The position numbers and the translations under genes were made by a program. Of a stretch of DNA of 33,242 bases, positions 19,941 to 28,143 are shown piece by piece (positions within the stretch are counted from its first letter, which is position 1; each line of letters opens with the position of its first letter). The stretch covers positions 1 through 33,242 of the forward strand of contig NZ_CAMQYW010000006.1 in assembly GCF_947039425.1 (NCBI RefSeq), in the 5' to 3' direction. A model generated the notes under the pieces. That model was not told the origin of the DNA, did no database searches, and saw only the letters and a program-made list of their open reading frames with translations. This DNA is from an uncultured Cetobacterium sp. (lineage in GTDB: Bacteria > Fusobacteriota > Fusobacteriia > Fusobacteriales > Fusobacteriaceae).

Positions 19941-21281
19941 ATGAATTTTTTAGAATCTATTGTTAATTTTTTAAATTCCATTCTTTGGGGTAAAAATCTT
20001 CTTGTTGTTTTGCTTTTATCCACTGGTGTCTTTTTCACATTTAAAACAAAATTTGTTCAACTTCGTTTTTTAAAACATATGTTTTTTTTATTAACTGAAA
20101 AAAATAATGAAAACAACGGTAATTTATCTCCATTCCAAGCTTTTTGTGTTAGTACTGCTACAAGAGTCGGTGCAGGTAATCTAGTTGGTGTTGTTAGTGC
20201 TATCTCAATTGGTGGAGCTGGAGCAGTTTTTTGGATGTGGGTTGTTGCCTTTCTAGGAGCTGCTACTGCTTTCATGGAAACTACCATTGCTATTATTTTT
20301 AGAGAAAAAGATGAAAACGGACATTTTATTGGTGGTCCTAGTTTCTTTTTAAAAAATGGACTTAATAAAAAAGTTGCTGGAGTTTGTTTCGTAATTTCTG
20401 GAATTATTTGCTGGGCAGGGGTTCTTCAGGTTGTATCAAACTCTGTAACAGAATCTTTTAAAGTTGCTTTTAATTTTAATCCTCTTTATATATCTATTTT
20501 ACTAGTTATTCTTTCTGCTCTATCTATTTTTGGTAAAAGAAATACAACAGCTAAAATTTTAGACAAAATAGTTCCCGTTATGGCTGTTCTTTATTTAATT
20601 ATAGTATTTTTTATACTAATAAAAAACTTTAATACTCTTCCACTAGTTCTTTCTAATATAGTTTCTGAAGCTTTTGGATTAAGACAAGGTATTGGAGGGG
20701 CTATCGGAGCCGTTATAATGCAAGGAGTTAAAAGAGGTTTGTTTTCTAATGAAGCTGGAACTGGTTCAGCTCCTTGTGCTGCTGCTAGTGCTAATGTTCA
20801 TCATCCTGTTCAACAAGGTCTTATTCAAAGCTTAGGTGTATTTGTTGATACCTTTATTATTTGTACAGCTACAGCTTTAGTAATTCTATTAAGTAAGGAA
20901 TCTTTTTTAACTGATTTTTCTGGAATGAAACTTTTACAAACAGCGTTTAATTATCATTTAGGTTCTACTTTTGGAGAGATTTTTGTCGCTATTATTTTAT
21001 TTTTATTTTGCTTTTCAACACTACTAGGTATTTGTTTTTATGGGGAAGTCAACATTAAATTTTTAACTAATAAAATTGTTGGACAAAATATTTTTAAAAT
21101 TTTTGCTCTATCTATGATATTTATTGGTGGAGTTCAACAAAATATTTTCATGTGGAATTTATCAGATTTAGGATTAGCTCTTATGACAATAGTTAATTTA
21201 TACGGAGTATTCCCTCTCTCTGGTTTTGCTTTAGATTCCCTTAAAGATTACGAGAAAAAATTTATTAAATTAAAAATATAA
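19941..21281 (+). CDS. AGCS family sodium:amino-acid symporter
   Basis: Start MNFLESIVNFLNSI with AGGAGGGG RBS at 19929-19936 (listed ORF start 19860 lies upstream of the terminator). STATRVGAGNLVGV, SNEAGTGSAPCAAASA motifs; multi-TM. Confidence 0.92.
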   Translation: MNFLESIVNFLNSILWGKNLLVVLLLSTGVFFTFKTKFVQLRFLKHMFFLLTEKNNENNGNLSPFQAFCVSTATRVGAGNLVGVVSAISIGGAGAVFWMWVVAFLGAATAFMETTIAIIFREKDENGHFIGGPSFFLKNGLNKKVAGVCFVISGIICWAGVLQVVSNSVTESFKVAFNFNPLYISILLVILSALSIFGKRNTTAKILDKIVPVMAVLYLIIVFFILIKNFNTLPLVLSNIVSEAFGLRQGIGGAIGAVIMQGVKRGLFSNEAGTGSAPCAAASANVHHPVQQGLIQSLGVFVDTFIICTATALVILLSKESFLTDFSGMKLLQTAFNYHLGSTFGEIFVAIILFLFCFSTLLGICFYGEVNIKFLTNKIVGQNIFKIFALSMIFIGGVQQNIFMWNLSDLGLALMTIVNLYGVFPLSGFALDSLKDYEKKFIKLKI

Positions 21282-21282
21282 A

Positions 21283-21317
21283 AAAATAGTAGGATTGAAA
21301 TTCAATCCTACTATTTT
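21283..21317. terminator. Bidirectional terminator between convergent symporter and autotransporter genes
   Basis: AAAATAGTAGGATTG-AAATT-CAATCCTACTATTTT, 15-bp perfect stem flanked by A/T tracts. Confidence 0.85.
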
Positions 21318-21319
21318 AT

Positions 21320-24300
21320 TTAAAATATATAACCTATTTTTAAACCCATTGTTATTTCATTACTTTCTGTATTTGTTTTATAATTTCCTTCTATTCCATA
21401 TAAAATTCCATTTTTTCTTTCAACATCATAATTTAAACTTAATTTAATTCCATATTTTCTTTCTTTATCTCCTAATATTTCAAAAGATGAAGATGAATTA
21501 TTTATTTTTCCAACTAAATTTTTATTCTCATAACCTACTAGCCCATATGTTCCATACAATCCACCCTTTAATCTATTAACGCTTTCTTTTCCATATAGTT
21601 TTTTACTTAAATCTATTCCAAACTCTCCATCTAAGTAATCAAAATTTTCTTTAGCAACTTCCATTCCTAATAATTTGTTGTTTTCCTCAACCTTACCTTG
21701 ATTTATAACTGTATATGTTAACGTACCTTTAACTCCTAATTCCATCCCATCAGATATTTTATAATTATATATTAACCCAGTATATAAATTTCCACTATTT
21801 GTCTTTGATTTTCCCTGAAAATCAAATTTTTGATAATTATTTTCCCATTTTCTTTGAATTTTATATTCTCCATATTGAATTCCTAATCCACTTATCATCT
21901 TCAAGTTGTTGCTCAATTTTTTATCTCCATAAGCTCCTAAGTACATACTCTGTCCTTTAATTTTTGAATCTGTTGAAATTTTATCTAATTTATTATTTTT
22001 TATTTCAGAATAACTTGAACTTCCTCCACCAAAAACAAATCCTCCTCTTAAAGTATCATTTAATTTTACATTATAGATTCCATATCCACTATTTATAGTT
22101 CCTTTAAACTCTCCTTCTACAACTCTTGTTGATAAATATCCTCCAACTGCCATTTTATCTTTATTATCAAATATTTGTCCATTATTAAATGGTATAGTAG
22201 AAAAAATGTCAATTTGATCTTTAGCAACTTTATTTAATTTTGAGTATATGTTATTCTCTCTTAATTCATTTAATAAAATTTTCAACTCTTTTAGAGATTC
22301 TGCCTCTCTTATTCCACCATTTAATGTTTTTTTATTTGTAAATGTTAATGTCTCTGCTAAACTACCTAAACTATTAGAATTCTTAATACTCTGATAAACT
22401 ATATTTTCATTTTCATTTAAACCTTTTATGTTATTTTTCAATTTTATACTTAATAATGTATTTCCATTTTCATCTTTTTGTGGTAATTCTTTTATTTCAT
22501 GAGCTATTGAATCTGAATCAACACGAAGTTTTCCTACTACATAAGGTTCATCTTTCCAATTACTATATGAGTCTAAATTTCTAGATTTATATTGTAAATC
22601 TCTTCCCATATTAATAATCTCATCTTTATCTAATTTACTTACCATTAATTCTACTCCAAAGTTTTCTTCTCCTAAAAGTTTTCCTCTCATTGAACTTGGA
22701 TTAGTAAATGCTATATTTTTGTCTGATTTTCTAAAAACATGCTGATATAATTCTCCATTTTTATTTCTTTTAGTTTTATCTATATCCAGTGCTAATGAGT
22801 TTTTTCCAGAAATAGATGGTTGTTTTTCACTAGCTACTTGACCACCTGCAGCTATTATCTCATTTATATTATGCAGTTCTGCATATGGACCTAATATAAT
22901 ATTTGTTCCATATTTCCCTGTTCCTTGTTGTTGAATTTCAAGAACATTATAACCATCTCCTAAATCTATAATTCCATCAACTCTACCATTTCCTCTAAAT
23001 TCAATTTTTTTCCCAATTTTTACAATAGCTAAATCTTTTGCAGCTACTACTTTATCCTTCCATTCTCCATTACCTTTTTTTAATTTTATCTCATTTTTTT
23101 TCAAATCAATTGCAACTTCTGCATATTTTCTAGCTAATTTCTCCTCTTCTTTTGATAAAGTTTTCATTTTATTCTCATTAATTCCAGAAAAAGGATCATA
23201 ATAATTTTTAAAAATACTATATTTCAAATATCTATCCGCAAATTTATTTGTAATTTCTTCTTTTTCATTACTTAAATCTTCAATTTCTTTTTTTAATTTA
23301 ACTATATTATCTTTAAAATCTATTATTTCTTTTTCATATTTCCCATTTTTTTCAAAAGGTTTTACCCATTTATCATTAAACTCTTTCTCTGACAATTCCA
23401 TCTTATCTTTTTCTAATTCGTTTATTTGTTTTTTATATTCACTATTATTAATTCTAAATCTTTCTTTAGAATTTACTTTATCTTCTAAATAAATATCTTT
23501 AGAATTTGTCAGTAATACTTTACCTCTATTTTGTTCCACTTGATCTTCATAAGGTTCATAAACATATATCTTTGTATTGATTATATCTTTTATTCCTAAT
23601 CCGTCATACTCTCTAGTACTAATTGGTTCTAAACTCCATAAAACTTTCCAATCTTTTCCATTTTCTCTAATAAATAAATCTCCTTTTTTTACAATTGTAT
23701 CTTTATTATTTTCTTTTAATTTTTTTTGTAAAAATAATAAAATATCTTCTCTTGATTTATTTTTAATATTTTTTTCATAATCATCTACTGACATTCTATA
23801 GTCTGAATTTTTTTTATTTTTTAAACTTTTATATTCACCTTCAATAGAATAATTAGTATTATTTTTTTCTTTTTCTTTTCTTTTATTAAATTCTTTTGAA
23901 TTTGTAAAAATTATATTATTTATAGTATTTCCATTTCCAAAATAAAATCTTTTAATACTTCCCTTATGAACGTATGGTAATTCAATACTTTTTGTTTTAT
24001 CTATATTGCCTTTTATTTCTCTATTTTTTTCACCACTCTTTATTTCTAAATTTTCATAAACATTATTAAGAGTAATAAAATCATTTTTATCATATCCTCC
24101 TGTTATTTTAGTTAAGTCCTCTGTTGGAGTTCCAATACCTGTATATTGTGCAATTGGAACAATATTTAGCTCTCCAACATTTGCCTCAGATTTATCATCA
24201 TCTTCAACTATTACTTTCCCTTCTTTTCCTTTTTGTCTATCTATTTCATTTATTATTTTTAACATATCTTTATATGCTGATTTTTCAATAACTTCATCTT

Positions 24301-24388
24301 TAAGTTGCTTATACGGATATTTTACTCCATATGAATTTATACTTCCTAATATTCCTATTAATGATATTAATAATAATTTTTCTTTCAT
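21320..24388 (-). CDS. Type V autotransporter outer-membrane protein
   Basis: N-terminal signal peptide; Lys/Glu-rich coiled-coil-like passenger; C-terminal beta-barrel ending ...TMGLKIGYIF (terminal aromatic). Confidence 0.8.
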   Translation of the reverse strand: MKEKLLLISLIGILGSINSYGVKYPYKQLKDEVIEKSAYKDMLKIINEIDRQKGKEGKVIVEDDDKSEANVGELNIVPIAQYTGIGTPTEDLTKITGGYDKNDFITLNNVYENLEIKSGEKNREIKGNIDKTKSIELPYVHKGSIKRFYFGNGNTINNIIFTNSKEFNKRKEKEKNNTNYSIEGEYKSLKNKKNSDYRMSVDDYEKNIKNKSREDILLFLQKKLKENNKDTIVKKGDLFIRENGKDWKVLWSLEPISTREYDGLGIKDIINTKIYVYEPYEDQVEQNRGKVLLTNSKDIYLEDKVNSKERFRINNSEYKKQINELEKDKMELSEKEFNDKWVKPFEKNGKYEKEIIDFKDNIVKLKKEIEDLSNEKEEITNKFADRYLKYSIFKNYYDPFSGINENKMKTLSKEEEKLARKYAEVAIDLKKNEIKLKKGNGEWKDKVVAAKDLAIVKIGKKIEFRGNGRVDGIIDLGDGYNVLEIQQQGTGKYGTNIILGPYAELHNINEIIAAGGQVASEKQPSISGKNSLALDIDKTKRNKNGELYQHVFRKSDKNIAFTNPSSMRGKLLGEENFGVELMVSKLDKDEIINMGRDLQYKSRNLDSYSNWKDEPYVVGKLRVDSDSIAHEIKELPQKDENGNTLLSIKLKNNIKGLNENENIVYQSIKNSNSLGSLAETLTFTNKKTLNGGIREAESLKELKILLNELRENNIYSKLNKVAKDQIDIFSTIPFNNGQIFDNKDKMAVGGYLSTRVVEGEFKGTINSGYGIYNVKLNDTLRGGFVFGGGSSSYSEIKNNKLDKISTDSKIKGQSMYLGAYGDKKLSNNLKMISGLGIQYGEYKIQRKWENNYQKFDFQGKSKTNSGNLYTGLIYNYKISDGMELGVKGTLTYTVINQGKVEENNKLLGMEVAKENFDYLDGEFGIDLSKKLYGKESVNRLKGGLYGTYGLVGYENKNLVGKINNSSSSFEILGDKERKYGIKLSLNYDVERKNGILYGIEGNYKTNTESNEITMGLKIGYIF

Positions 24389-24409
24389 GCTATCCTCCCT
24401 TTAAACTCA

Positions 24410-26650
24410 CTAAAACTTAACATTCAAACTTAAATAATAATTTCTTTCTGGTGCTGGAACTGCTTCTATAGAAGTTTCTCTTAAGTTATATTCTGTTGAA
24501 GTTAAGTTTTTTATTCCTGCTTTAACTGAAGAATACTCATCTAATTTATATGTCACTGCCACATCTGTAACTCCATAACCATTTATTTTAAATTTCATAG
24601 TTTTATCTGTATCTGTCATCTCTCTTGCCTCTTTACTAGTTATATAGATATATGACCCTGATAGAGCTAATTTTTCTGTAAATTTATATTTTGCTCCTAA
24701 AGTTATTTTGGCCTTAGGTACTAGTGGTATTTTATCTCCTTTTTTTATTTGAGCACTTTCATTTCCTTTTAATGTCTTCGCATCTATTAAAGTAACTGAT
24801 TGATTAAATTCAAATTTTTCAAAAACTTGATCTGCCTCTGCTTCTATTCCCATTCTTCTTGTCTTACCTATATTTTTATACTGCCATCTTTTTATAGCTG
24901 GATTTGTTACTCCTGATTGTAATAAAACTATTTCATCTGTTGTATCTGTTACAAAAAAAGCTAAACTAACATATGAGTTATTAATATAATCTCGAATTCC
25001 TAATTCAATTGTATCTGTTGTCTCTGCTTTTAAATTATTATCAACATAAATTGAAGCAACATTTACATATGGTGCACTCATAAAAGCATTTGGATCTTTA
25101 TTATTTTTTGTTGTTTCCAACTGCGGATCTTGAATTTTATCTGTTAACTGGGATGGAAATGGTGTAACAAAACCTCTCTCATATCTTGCATAAACATTTC
25201 CCAAATCACTATATTTATACATTGTTCCAATTTCGCCAGCATAATTTTCCATACTTCTATTCGTTTCTATACTTTGATCCTTTGGTTTTACCATAGGCAT
25301 TGTATTAGGACCATTTTTACGACTACCTTCGTATTCTGTAAATTCTCCTCTAATTCCTGTTGTTATATTCCACTTATCATTTAATTCATATTTATTAAAA
25401 ATATAAACTCCATGTGATTTTTTACTTAAATTAATTTTAACTTGATTCGTTATTCCTCTAATTTCATCCTGTCTTAAAGTCATATGTGTATTACCGTCAT
25501 AATAAGACTTTATTGTATGTGAACTAACTTTTGAATTTCTATTAATTTTAGCTTCTGTATAATCATATCCTATTAAAGCTTCTCCATTATCATATTCATA
25601 TTTTCCTCTTAATTTAATTCCATCTTTTTGCTCTTTAAATTTTGCTTTCATTTTAGATTTTACATCATAAAAATAAGTTTTTTGACTAGATGTTGCCTCT
25701 TCTTTTTTCAATGCATTTGTTAATTCAATAGTTACATCATCTAAGCTCTCTGTATTTAAATCTCGATTTTGTTTTTGTCTAAATAAAGTTGAAGTTAATG
25801 TTAATTTATCTGTAGGTTTAAATTGATAATCAAAAGTATAATTGTCTGATTTTGTTTTTACATCTAGATCTTTTCCACTTTCTTTTCTATTAGAAGAAAG
25901 AATTTTTTTAGTAACCTCTGTTGTTCCATCATTTGTTTCATTCCCAGTTCTTCCTTGTAATCTAATTCTATTTTTTTCATTTATTTTGTAATCAAATCCA
26001 CCTTGAAAAATTTTATTATCTTTTTGTTCAAGTTCTCTATATCCTTCACTATTTAGATATTTAAACCCATAACTTACATATAAATTTTTATTAAGATTAT
26101 ATCCTCCAGCAAGACCTAAGCTTTTATTATCAAAAGATCCTGCACTTAAATCCATAAGAAAATTATTTTTAGTTGCACTTGAATTTGTAGATATATTTAC
26201 TACTCCTCCAACCGTTCCACTTCCATATAGAGTTGCCCCTCCTCCTGGAATAATTTCTATTTTTCTTATTGATTCAACTGGTATTGAATTTATTGGTAGA
26301 CTTGCCATAGCTGATTCTGTTGGATTTATTGATACTCCATCTATTAGTACTTTTACTCTACTTAAGGATTTTTCACCACTTCCCCTCATATCTATTCTTG
26401 GTCCAAATGGTGTATTTTGTATTATTATTCCTGGAGCATCTTGTAAAACTTCTTCTACATTTTGATATTTTTTTTCTTGAATTTGTTCTTCAGTAATAAT
26501 AAACGTATTTTTATTCTGTGTAATTGTTGTTGAACTTTCAATATCTCTTCTTGAAACAATATTTGACTCCTCTAAGTTTACATTCCCTATATCTTCCCCG
26601 TATAAACTTGAACAAGCTAAAATGCTAACTAGTAATAATTTTTTTTTCAT
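24410..26650 (-). CDS. TonB-dependent outer-membrane receptor
   Basis: Start MKKKLLLVSILACSS with GGGAGG RBS (listed ORF starts 7 codons upstream). Plug: NVEEVLQDAPGIIIQNTPFGPRIDMRGSG, VLIDGVSINP, GGGATLYGSGTVGGVVNI; C-terminal FNV-type barrel ending LSLNVKF. Confidence 0.93.
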   Translation of the reverse strand: MKKKLLLVSILACSSLYGEDIGNVNLEESNIVSRRDIESSTTITQNKNTFIITEEQIQEKKYQNVEEVLQDAPGIIIQNTPFGPRIDMRGSGEKSLSRVKVLIDGVSINPTESAMASLPINSIPVESIRKIEIIPGGGATLYGSGTVGGVVNISTNSSATKNNFLMDLSAGSFDNKSLGLAGGYNLNKNLYVSYGFKYLNSEGYRELEQKDNKIFQGGFDYKINEKNRIRLQGRTGNETNDGTTEVTKKILSSNRKESGKDLDVKTKSDNYTFDYQFKPTDKLTLTSTLFRQKQNRDLNTESLDDVTIELTNALKKEEATSSQKTYFYDVKSKMKAKFKEQKDGIKLRGKYEYDNGEALIGYDYTEAKINRNSKVSSHTIKSYYDGNTHMTLRQDEIRGITNQVKINLSKKSHGVYIFNKYELNDKWNITTGIRGEFTEYEGSRKNGPNTMPMVKPKDQSIETNRSMENYAGEIGTMYKYSDLGNVYARYERGFVTPFPSQLTDKIQDPQLETTKNNKDPNAFMSAPYVNVASIYVDNNLKAETTDTIELGIRDYINNSYVSLAFFVTDTTDEIVLLQSGVTNPAIKRWQYKNIGKTRRMGIEAEADQVFEKFEFNQSVTLIDAKTLKGNESAQIKKGDKIPLVPKAKITLGAKYKFTEKLALSGSYIYITSKEAREMTDTDKTMKFKINGYGVTDVAVTYKLDEYSSVKAGIKNLTSTEYNLRETSIEAVPAPERNYYLSLNVKF

Positions 26651-26679
26651 ATATTTCCTCCCATATATCATTCTCTTAA

Positions 26680-26708
26680 AGAATACCCTCTAATATTTTG
26701 TGTGTCAA
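26680..26708 (-). promoter_or_regulatory. Promoter of the TonB receptor / autotransporter unit
   Basis: Minus strand TTGACA (26708-26703), 17-nt spacer, TATTCT (26685-26680). Confidence 0.65.
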
Positions 26709-26722
26709 ATTATTTTTAACAC
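26702..26722. promoter_or_regulatory. Candidate operator (inverted repeat) overlapping the -35 of the TonB receptor promoter
   Basis: GTGTcAAAttattTTTaACAC, dyad GTGTnAAA-N5-TTTnACAC. Confidence 0.5.
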
Positions 26723-26842
26723 AATGTTTGGTATGCTTTATAAATAAATGCATACATTTCGTGTAGCTTTTATTATTTTTTGTGTTATTTCTAGATGTAT
26801 TTATATAAAAAGAATTATAATGAAATTTTTATTCAAACAAAT

Positions 26843-26884
26843 AAAAAAAAGCAAAATTAAAATATTTTTAATTTTGCTTTTTTA
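26843..26884. terminator. Terminator downstream of the GGDEF gene
   Basis: GCAAAATTAAAA-TAT...TTTTAATTTTGC stem flanked by A8 and T7; overlaps the GGDEF stop codon. Confidence 0.8.
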
Positions 26885-28081
26885 TTCTTCTACTATTCTT
26901 CCTCTTCCCTCTTTTTTAGCTCTATACAAAGCTTTATCAACTCGATTAAAGTTATGAAGAATGCTTTTATCATATTCTAAATCTATAACTCCAATACTTG
27001 ATGATAAATATATTGTCTTTATTTTTTTATTTTTTATCTTTGCATTTATTTCCTCTAATTTTTTTATTACATCTTTTTGGGATTTTATAATTAATGCAAA
27101 TTCATCTCCACCAATTCTGTAAACTTCATCAATATTACTTTCTTTAATAATTTCAGCAACCTCTTTTAAAGCTATATCTCCTACTGAATGTCCCCATTCA
27201 TTATTTAATTCTCTTAAAAAATCTAAATCTAAAAGAATAAGTTTATAATCTCCTAATCTTTTTTTAAAAATATCCATTATTTTCTTATCATAACCTCTTC
27301 TATTTCCTAGTCCAGTTAAGTTATCTAAATAAGCTTTTTCCATTTCTAATTTTTCAAAAGTAATATCCTTTATTATGCAAGAAATCAAAAAATCTCCTTC
27401 TATTTTAACTTTATTTTTTGTTACTTTAAAATGTCTTCCTCTATCTTCAGCTTCCTCTATAAAAAACCCATTTTCTAAAGTGATTTCATCACTTTTTCTC
27501 CAATTATTACAAAACTCTTTAGGAAAAATATCTAAATCAGATTTACCTATTAAATCTATTTTTTTCATTCCAACATAATTGCAATAAGATTTATTTGCAT
27601 AAACATATATATAATCTTTATTCTTATAAAATATATAGTCATCTAAAGTATCCAGTATTTCATCTATCAATCTTCTACTAGATATTAATATTTCTTTTTC
27701 GGTTTTCATTTTATAAATTTCTAAGTAAATAAATCTATCATTATCTTTATTTATACCTTTAAGTTCTAAAGACATCTCTACTTTAGTTTTTTCTCCATTT
27801 AAATATCCTTCATATTCTAATTTTTCTATAGATATATTTTTTAACTTTCCATCCATTATTTTTTTTAAATTTATTCTCATATTACATTTTGAACATTTTG
27901 TAGTTTCCATACACCTTTTTTTTTCTTCCATTTGATATAAGCATTCTAAAAACTCTCCACATCTTTCTTTTGTACCTTTATTAAAAATATTTTGGATTAT
28001 ATTATTAACATAAATAACTTCAAACTTATTATCTAAGATGAGTATTCCATTTTTGTGTTCATCTAAAATTCCTTTATACAT
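26882..28081 (-). CDS. PAS-GGDEF diguanylate cyclase with Cys-rich PAS region
   Basis: Internal start MYKGILDEHKNGILIL with GGGAAGGGG RBS (listed start 28117 reads through a hairpin). DNLTGLGNRRGYDKK, YRIGGDEFALI; two PAS-like regions. Confidence 0.9.
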   Translation of the reverse strand: MYKGILDEHKNGILILDNKFEVIYVNNIIQNIFNKGTKERCGEFLECLYQMEEKKRCMETTKCSKCNMRINLKKIMDGKLKNISIEKLEYEGYLNGEKTKVEMSLELKGINKDNDRFIYLEIYKMKTEKEILISSRRLIDEILDTLDDYIFYKNKDYIYVYANKSYCNYVGMKKIDLIGKSDLDIFPKEFCNNWRKSDEITLENGFFIEEAEDRGRHFKVTKNKVKIEGDFLISCIIKDITFEKLEMEKAYLDNLTGLGNRRGYDKKIMDIFKKRLGDYKLILLDLDFLRELNNEWGHSVGDIALKEVAEIIKESNIDEVYRIGGDEFALIIKSQKDVIKKLEEINAKIKNKKIKTIYLSSSIGVIDLEYDKSILHNFNRVDKALYRAKKEGRGRIVEE

Positions 28082-28096
28082 AATAATCCCCTTCCC

Positions 28097-28140
28097 AAAA
28101 AATAAGGAGAAAAACAATAATTGCTCTTCTCCTTTATTAT
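28097..28140 (-). terminator. Terminator-like hairpin between RNase Y and GGDEF genes
   Basis: Minus strand ATAAAGGAGAA...TTTTTCTCCTTAT followed by T6; directly abuts the GGDEF SD. Confidence 0.7.
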
Positions 28141-28143
28141 TAA

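Noticed and set aside
26748-26957. 69-aa plus-strand ORF MHTFRVAFIIFCV...
   Set aside because: Runs through the dyad element region, the terminator and into the GGDEF coding region; no RBS or domain support.
28082-28117. N-terminal extension MFFSLFFGKGII of the GGDEF ORF
   Set aside because: Encoded by the terminator-like hairpin, T tract and SD region; the internal ATG at 28081 is better placed.
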